From Lachnoclostridium sp. An14 (GTDB lineage: Bacteria > Bacillota > Clostridia > Lachnospirales > Lachnospiraceae): 64,000 nt of DNA. The stretch is taken from contig NZ_NFLE01000001.1 of the NCBI RefSeq assembly GCF_002160755.1, positions 248,001 through 312,000 on the forward strand, in the 5' to 3' direction. The notes under the pieces are model-generated. The model did not search any database. It was not told where the DNA came from and saw nothing but the letters and a program-made list of their open reading frames with translations. Shown here piece by piece: positions 59,786-64,000 of this stretch; within the stretch, counting starts at the first letter, position 1; each line of letters starts with the position of its first letter. The translations under genes and the position numbers were made by a program.

Positions 59786-60948
59786 TCCAATTCCTCTCCC
59801 GCGCACTGGGCAAAGGCGCGCTTAATCTCTCCTTCGTCCGCCAGAAACGTCCCCTGGGCCATAAGGCTGCTGCCGCCGCCCTTGCCGTTTAAGCAGGCGT
59901 TCAGCTTTTTCGAGAGGGCCCTCATGTCGTGGGAGGCGCTGCCCAGGACGTAGAGATAGCCATCTCCCTTTCTGGCGCAGGCCAGCACAATCTCCCCTTT
60001 TCCGCCCTCGTAGAGCATGGTGCAGTACTTTCTTAACTGTACCGGCTCCATTTCCTCAAACACGGCCAGAGCTCCGCCCTGAGCCGGGAACGCCCCGGCC
60101 TTTGCCTCCGCCTCCGCCTGGCGCAGACGGGAAAGCTCCATCTCCAGCCTCTCCTTTTCCTCCTTTAACCGCACCACAGCGGCGCACACCTCGTCCTGTT
60201 TCGCCGCTAGGAGGACGGATAACTCCGCTACCTGATTCTGACGGTTTCTCACATAGAGCAGGGCCCGGCGTCCGCAGAGCAGGGAAATGCGCACCCCACC
60301 TTTATAATGGATCATGCCTAAGACCTTAATCAGCCCCACCTCTCCCGTACTGGCCACGTGGGTGCCGCAGCAGGCGCACACATCCACCCCGGGAATCACG
60401 GCGATCCGCACATCCCCTGTCAGCTCCTTTTTGCTCCTGTACTCCATCTGGGAAAGCTCCTCCGGGGACGGCACTATCACCTGGATGGGCAGATCCCTGT
60501 AAATGACCTGGTTGGCCTCCAGCTCGATCTCGTCTAAGTCCTCCGGGGAAATCACCCCGTTGAAATCAATGGTGATCTCCTCCTTTCCCATGTGAAAACC
60601 TACGTTGTCGTAGCCGAAACGGTTATGTATGCAGCCGGTGATGATGTGCTCTCCGGAATGGCCCTGCATATTGTCAAAGCGCCGCTCCCAGTCGATGCGG
60701 CCTGTAACCTTCTCTCCCACGGTCAGGGGCCTGTCCGTGTAGTGAACCACGTCCCCCTCCTTTTCGTGTACCTCCAGAACCCTGGCCTCTCCCAGAATTC
60801 CCGTATCGTAGGGCTGTCCGCCGCCCTCCGGGAAAAAAGCGGTGCGGTCCAAGGTAACCTCCCATCTTCCGCCCTTTCCCTCCCGGCAGCCGGTGACGGA
60901 CGCCGTAAATTCCTTCTCGTATGATGACTGATCGTATAATCTTTCCAT
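59782..60948 (-). CDS. alaX: alanyl-tRNA editing protein AlaX with DHHA1 domain
   Basis: 388 residues. An AlaRS-like editing domain with the zinc site HSGEH (QGHSGEHIITG) and CACCGTHVA, which hydrolyses Ser-tRNA(Ala) or Gly-tRNA(Ala), followed by a coiled coil (about 215-265) and a C-terminal DHHA1 domain (GGGSSLMAQG). The length fits AlaX-L. The N-terminal TLDRTAFFPEGGGQPYDTG is typical. The start MERLYDQSSYEKEF has GAGGAG seven bases upstream; the frame is open 45 codons further but runs through the promoter. Confidence 0.92.
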   Translation of the reverse strand: MERLYDQSSYEKEFTASVTGCREGKGGRWEVTLDRTAFFPEGGGQPYDTGILGEARVLEVHEKEGDVVHYTDRPLTVGEKVTGRIDWERRFDNMQGHSGEHIITGCIHNRFGYDNVGFHMGKEEITIDFNGVISPEDLDEIELEANQVIYRDLPIQVIVPSPEELSQMEYRSKKELTGDVRIAVIPGVDVCACCGTHVASTGEVGLIKVLGMIHYKGGVRISLLCGRRALLYVRNRQNQVAELSVLLAAKQDEVCAAVVRLKEEKERLEMELSRLRQAEAEAKAGAFPAQGGALAVFEEMEPVQLRKYCTMLYEGGKGEIVLACARKGDGYLYVLGSASHDMRALSKKLNACLNGKGGGSSLMAQGTFLADEGEIKRAFAQCAGEELE

Positions 60949-60979
60949 AACGGTTCTCCTCGCTGTATTTCTTACCCCT

Positions 60980-61007
60980 ATTATACACAACTCTCTCCCC
61001 GCTTCAA
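60980..61007 (-). promoter_or_regulatory. alaX promoter
   Basis: Minus strand TTGAAG, 16-base spacer, TATAAT, about 30 bases before the start codon. Confidence 0.75.
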
Positions 61008-61101
61008 TCGGGGGAATTCTAAAATTTTTCAAAAAACGGGGAAACAGTGGCAAGCCGGCCGTCATATGATGGAGTGTAATCAACTTATTGGAGGAACAGA
61101 C

Positions 61102-61338
61102 ATGAGTGATTTGGCAGCAACCAACTGCGGATGCGGGTGCGGATGTGAGACAGGAGGAAACTGCGGCAGCGGATGCAATATTCTTTTCTTATTGCTGATC
61201 CTGTGCTGCTGCTGCGGTGGGGAACATAACGGCTGTGGCGGCGGCTGCGGAGGAGGATGGGGCTCCGAATGGCTGTGGATCCTGATCTTATGCTGCTGCT
61301 GTGGCAGCGGCTGGGGCGGCGGAAGTTTCTTCTGCTAA
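61102..61338 (+). CDS. Cys/Gly-rich microprotein (chorion-HCB-like)
   Basis: 78 residues, with about a quarter of them cysteine. Order: an N-terminal CGCGCGCETGGNCGSGC, a hydrophobic stretch LFLLLILCCCCGG, a Gly/Cys linker, and a second hydrophobic stretch LWILILCCCCGSG, ending GGGSFFC. Similar Clostridial proteins have been labelled chorion class high-cysteine HCB protein 13 on composition only. Function unknown; a spore-coat or metal-binding membrane peptide are both possible. GGAGG lies seven bases before the ATG. CATATGAT upstream (about 61065) vaguely resembles a mother-cell sigma -10, but evidence is weak. Confidence 0.8.
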   Translation: MSDLAATNCGCGCGCETGGNCGSGCNILFLLLILCCCCGGEHNGCGGGCGGGWGSEWLWILILCCCCGSGWGGGSFFC

Positions 61339-61387
61339 GGCCGTATGATATTAGGGGCGCGGAATCCGCGCCCCCTTCCTTTGTAAC

Positions 61388-61534
61388 TCATTGTTTCTTT
61401 CCCGGCCGTTTTCCCGGCTTTGCCTCCTGCCCCCGCATGGTGCGGCGCTCCGGCTCCCTTCTCTGCCGTTTCTTTAAGCATTCCTCGTCGATCTCGTAGA
61501 CAGCATTTCCATCTATAATCAGGCGTGTCGCCAT
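61388..61534 (-). CDS. 48-residue conserved-looking basic protein
   Basis: A short frame begins MATRLIIDGNAVYEIDEECL and then becomes strongly basic (KKRQRREPERR, GKRPGKKQ). The N-terminal half has the look of a folded strand-strand motif and seems familiar from small Lachnospiraceae proteins, but I cannot name a family. A ribosome site (AGGAG in TAGGAGAGTG) lies about eleven bases before the ATG. It converges on the Cys-rich gene and diverges from the gene at 61634. A CATATAGTAA box (minus strand, 61558-61567) may be its -10. Confidence 0.55.
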   Translation of the reverse strand: MATRLIIDGNAVYEIDEECLKKRQRREPERRTMRGQEAKPGKRPGKKQ

Positions 61535-61633
61535 CATTCATCACTCTCCTAACACCATTACTATATGCAGCCGGCATGAATTCCTTGAACGGCGCATATA
61601 CTGGCACCAAGGAATTTCCGGAGGTATCGGAAG

Positions 61634-62050
61634 ATGAAACAAGACGAACAGCCGTTAAAGCTCACGGATCTGGACTACCTCACCGGCGACCACCATCTCC
61701 AGATGATGAAGGCCGCCCTGCCCTATATGAACGTATCCCAGCAGAGACTCTTTTCCATGATGATCAAAATGCAGGAGCTGCGGCGCACCATGAGGCTGTT
61801 TCAGGACGACCAGGTGGCTGCCATGGGCATTGCCTCCGCCGCCCGTCCCGCCGCCTCTCCCGCGGATATGCTGGAGGCCATCAAGCCCTACGGCAATACA
61901 TACGAGCAGGAGATGATCTCCCTCCTCTCCAACCTGCTGCGGGGCATTTCCACACCAGTGGAGCAGATGAAAAATTTCCTGTCACCGGAACAGCAGTCCA
62001 GAATGGACACCATGCAGCTCATGGTCCAGGCCATGCAGCAGGGAAATTAA
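61634..62050 (+). CDS. unrecognised helical protein
   Basis: 138 residues, no family recognised. Predicted all-helical: LQMMKAALPYMNVSQQRLFS, MIKMQELRRTMRLFQDDQ, MLEAIKPYGNTYEQEMIS and a Gln/Met-rich C-terminus. No membrane segments or signal peptide. Met-rich (about 10%). GGAGG lies nine bases before the ATG. AATTCCTTG/CAAGGAATT (61579-61616) form an inverted repeat just upstream. The next gene begins 12 bases after, so the pair forms an operon. Confidence 0.7.
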   Translation: MKQDEQPLKLTDLDYLTGDHHLQMMKAALPYMNVSQQRLFSMMIKMQELRRTMRLFQDDQVAAMGIASAARPAASPADMLEAIKPYGNTYEQEMISLLSNLLRGISTPVEQMKNFLSPEQQSRMDTMQLMVQAMQQGN

Positions 62051-62062
62051 AGGGGGACGATC

Positions 62063-62344
62063 ATGACTGACTGGAAAAAAGATCCGCGCCTGAAGAAACT
62101 GGACCCAAAGAAACTGGAGGTCCTGACGGAGTTTTCCGAGCGTCTGAAACGGACGCCCGGCCCGCAGATGCTCTCCGCCCTCCTCTCCTTTCAGATGGAG
62201 GCCAATCAGAAGGGCATCCGCTTTTCTGACGAGGAAACGGACATTTTAGTGACCATTTTATCCTCCCATATGCCCCCGTCGGAGCAGAAAAAGCTTTCCG
62301 TGTTAAAAATGTTTTCCCGGAAAATGGCGGCCAGGCGCCCCTAG
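62063..62344 (+). CDS. unrecognised small helical protein, partner of the preceding gene
   Basis: 93 residues, not recognised. Basic start WKKDPRLKKLDPKKLEVL, then helices FSERLKRTPGPQMLSALLSF and DEETDILVTILSSHMPPSEQ, ending in a Lys/Arg-rich tail. No membrane segment. GGGGG lies six bases before the ATG. It is in operon with the gene at 61634 and converges with the L,D-transpeptidase gene ten bases away, without a clear terminator between. Confidence 0.7.
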   Translation: MTDWKKDPRLKKLDPKKLEVLTEFSERLKRTPGPQMLSALLSFQMEANQKGIRFSDEETDILVTILSSHMPPSEQKKLSVLKMFSRKMAARRP

Positions 62345-62353
62345 GCCGTCTCG

Positions 62354-63181
62354 TCAGCGCTCCAGGATGACGATTCTGGTCCGCTCGCTGGCCGACTGCA
62401 TGACGGTTTTCATCTCCGGCTCCGGGATGCAGATGCAGCCGCTGGAGCCGGGATAGCCATCGGTGGTGCAGTGGAGGAAAATGGCGGAGCCCAGGCCGGG
62501 GACAGCCTCCTCATTGTAGGTGAGGGAAAGGGCGTAGTTATAGTAAGGCGAGACCTCGATCAGGTGCTCCGCGGAGTCCCAGTCCTTTTCCACCTGGCCC
62601 GCGGTCACCATCCGGTTGTAGTGAGCGCTTTTCGGATCGTCCACCCAGTAATCCGCCTCCGTCACCTGATGGTAAGAGAGAACGCAGCCGGGGTCCTCCA
62701 GAATGCCGAAGGCCTTGTTAAACTGATACACACCGCAGGGCGTTTTTTTGTCGCCCTCCCGCTTATCCTCCGTGCAGCCCTTTAAGCCCCACACGCCGGT
62801 GGTTTCAAAAATCTGGCTCCAGGTTCCGCTCTCCGCCCGGTAGTAGGCCGCACGGATAGAGGCACCGCCCTGGCCGCGGACCACCAGTACCTGATCCGCG
62901 TCCGCCACCAGGTCCGCGTTTTTAAGCACATCCCCATCGGGAAGGGATTCCTCCCCCTGGGCCGTCGCTCCGCCGCCTGAAAGGTTTTCTTCCCCCTGGG
63001 CCTGTCCGCCGCCGGAAAGGGCGTTTCCCTCCGTCTCCTGTCTCACGGTGCGGCCGTCCTCCGTCTTCACCAGCTGGCCGCCGGGGCCTGCCGTCTCCGC
63101 TAGAGCCTCTGCCGCCATACCCATGGTCAAAAGCCCGGCTGCCAAACACGCTGCCAGGGCCATTCGTCTCCATTTCTTCAT
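62354..63181 (-). CDS. secreted L,D-transpeptidase (YkuD) family protein
   Basis: 275 residues with a signal peptide (1-28, ending AEALAE). A low-complexity linker contains two repeats of a GEENLSGGG/GEESLPDG unit (about 45-75), then a YkuD catalytic domain: a His in IFLHCTTDG and the catalytic Cys in GSSGCICIPEPEM. The usual S-x-G-C-x-R has Cys in place of the Arg here, so activity is not certain. The family makes 3-3 cross-links in peptidoglycan or attaches proteins. The start MKKWRRMALAACL is taken after AGGTG; the frame upstream runs through a MITE-like repeat and is not translated. Confidence 0.87.
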   Translation of the reverse strand: MKKWRRMALAACLAAGLLTMGMAAEALAETAGPGGQLVKTEDGRTVRQETEGNALSGGGQAQGEENLSGGGATAQGEESLPDGDVLKNADLVADADQVLVVRGQGGASIRAAYYRAESGTWSQIFETTGVWGLKGCTEDKREGDKKTPCGVYQFNKAFGILEDPGCVLSYHQVTEADYWVDDPKSAHYNRMVTAGQVEKDWDSAEHLIEVSPYYNYALSLTYNEEAVPGLGSAIFLHCTTDGYPGSSGCICIPEPEMKTVMQSASERTRIVILER

Positions 63182-63223
63182 CCTTCTCACCTGTCCTCTC
63201 TCCCGTTTGTGTTTCTGTCCTTT

Positions 63224-63253
63224 ATCATAGCACAGGCCTTCCACCCCGGTAAA
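63224..63253 (-). promoter_or_regulatory. promoter of the L,D-transpeptidase gene
   Basis: Minus strand TTTACC, 18-base spacer, TATGAT, about 45 bases before the start codon. Confidence 0.6.
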
Positions 63254-63281
63254 CAACAAAAGACCGTCAAATTCCTTACGA

Positions 63282-63489
63282 TTTACTATGAAAGCCCCGG
63301 ATGACGCCGATATAGATGGGCGTGCGAGCACGCACAGATATATCGGCATCAGACGGGCAAGACGGTATGAGAAAGGAGGGCGCAGCCCGGATTTCGAATA
63401 CCGCCGGCAGATGGCGGGAACGCCGTAGGCGTGGAGCCATCTGGCTTTCATGATTCGTGATGACCGCGTTAGCGGTCATGTCTGTTTTC
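63282..63489 (-). repeat. MITE-like element, long copy
   Basis: 208 bp, opposite in orientation to the short copy at 20552-20650. In element orientation it has the ATGACCGC-N4-GCGGTCAT palindrome, TIR-like ATGAAAGCC, about 109 bp of unique interior including a GATGCCGATATA/TATATCGGCGTC hairpin, and the end GGGGCTTTCATAGTAAA. It lies just upstream of the transpeptidase promoter. Confidence 0.85.
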
Positions 63490-63508
63490 CGCCAGTTTCC
63501 ATCCGCCT

Positions 63509-64000
63509 TTACAGCGCCGCGGACAGGCCTAAAAGCACCGCCAGAAATCCCAGGTTCCAGACGGTAAAGACCGCCAGATACCTCCCCTTTTTCTCCGGAA
63601 AATGGACGGCGATCTGCTTGTAGGAAATCAGGCTGGCCATGGAGGCGATGAGGGTTCCCAGGCCGCCCAGATTTGTGCCGATGATTAACTCCTGCCACTG
63701 GTCCGTAAACCCGGACAGCAGAAGGGCCGCAGGGACGTTGCTGATCACCTGGCTGGCCGCCACTGCCGCCAGACGCTCATTTCCCGCCAGCACACGCTCC
63801 AGAAACCGGCAGAAACCGGGCAGACGCCCCATATTGCCGATAAATATGAAGAAGGCGGCAAAGGTGAGCAAAAGCCCATAGTCCACCCTGGCAAGGAGGC
63901 CCCGCTGGTCCGCCAGCACTGCCAAAACCACCGCTGCCAGCAAAAGCTCCTCCCTCAGAAGGCCGGACACCGTGAGCAGGCACAGGGCAAAGAGGGCCAG
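63509..64000 (-). CDS. SLC13/ArsB-type permease, C-terminal part
   Basis: The gene runs off the right edge; 163 codons up to the stop at 63509 are visible. About four or five membrane segments. ASQVISNVPAALLLSGF and IIGTNLGGLGTLIASMASLI match the repeated re-entrant motifs of the ArsB/NhaD/SLC13 (ion transporter) superfamily. The substrate (dicarboxylate, arsenite, Na+/H+) cannot be decided from this part. Confidence 0.75.
   Translation of the reverse strand: MALFALCLLTVSGLLREELLLAAVVLAVLADQRGLLARVDYGLLLTFAAFFIFIGNMGRLPGFCRFLERVLAGNERLAAVAASQVISNVPAALLLSGFTDQWQELIIGTNLGGLGTLIASMASLISYKQIAVHFPEKKGRYLAVFTVWNLGFLAVLLGLSAAL

Noticed and set aside
1-64000. rRNA or tRNA genes
   Set aside because: No tRNA T-loop pattern or rRNA segment was recognised on either strand by reading; a tRNAscan run would be decisive.

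Overview
The window looks like a piece of chromosome from a high-GC member of the Clostridia, most likely Lachnospiraceae. The reasons are the Firmicutes gene order priA-def-fmt-(yugP)-rsmB-rlmN-prpC-prkC-rsgA-rpe-thiN, a PASTA-domain Ser/Thr kinase, strictly anaerobic enzymes (pyruvate:ferredoxin oxidoreductase, formate-tetrahydrofolate ligase), strong AGGAGG ribosome-binding sites before nearly every gene, and families typical of gut Clostridia (VanW, C-GCAxxG-C-C, a Cys-rich chorion-like microprotein, DUF362, DUF368). I saw no rRNA, tRNA, CRISPR array, prophage or transposase. The genus is not determined from what I can see.

Layout. 0-6 kb: a cut GNAT acetyltransferase, a small membrane protein, rqcH on the plus strand, then a membrane HExxH protein, a glyoxalase-fold protein and a GT-C-like membrane protein on the minus strand. 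6-25.7 kb: a long minus-strand housekeeping block, read from high to low coordinate: fhs, murE, murF, priA, def, fmt, yugP-like, rsmB, rlmN, prpC, prkC, rsgA, rpe, thiN, an ECF S component and serS. It joins peptidoglycan precursor synthesis, replication restart, N-terminal formylation and deformylation, rRNA methylation, ribosome assembly and the kinase/phosphatase pair that senses muropeptides. 25.7-33.7 kb: spoIIIE/ftsK, a TepA-like protease, an SH3b-NlpC/P60 hydrolase, a cytidylate-kinase-like protein and an M19 dipeptidase. 33.8-40.1 kb: an SLH-domain protein, a MacA-like adaptor, an ABC ATPase and a permease in one operon, preceded by cardiolipin synthase. 40.2-42.5 kb, plus strand: a DUF362 Fe-S protein behind a long structured leader, and DUF368. 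42.8-50 kb: a degenerate HPr-like protein, a GntR/ABC (Ytr-like) operon with a palindromic operator, an XRE regulator with a membrane partner, and two unrecognised lower-GC genes, one of which looks damaged. 50-57 kb: nifJ with a 15-residue leader peptide and an upstream palindrome, a C-GCAxxG-C-C protein and a VanW protein. 57-64 kb: a PHP phosphoesterase, a second HPr-like protein, an AI-2E family permease, an AlaX editing enzyme, small unknown proteins, an L,D-transpeptidase and a cut SLC13/ArsB-type permease.

The most unusual signal lies between the genes. About ten copies of a dispersed repeat sit directly against the U-tracts of intrinsic terminators. Each carries a GGAAAC...GTTTCC palindrome whose arms change in a compensating way from copy to copy, and the better copies also carry a conserved GC-rich arm. 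A second, unrelated repeat is present as one 208-bp copy and one 99-bp internally deleted copy. Both look like non-autonomous mobile or RNA-structure elements. Other points worth checking are the nifJ leader peptide and palindrome, the HPr-like protein with Asp at position 46, the DUF362 leader, and a 48-residue gene that is easy to miss.
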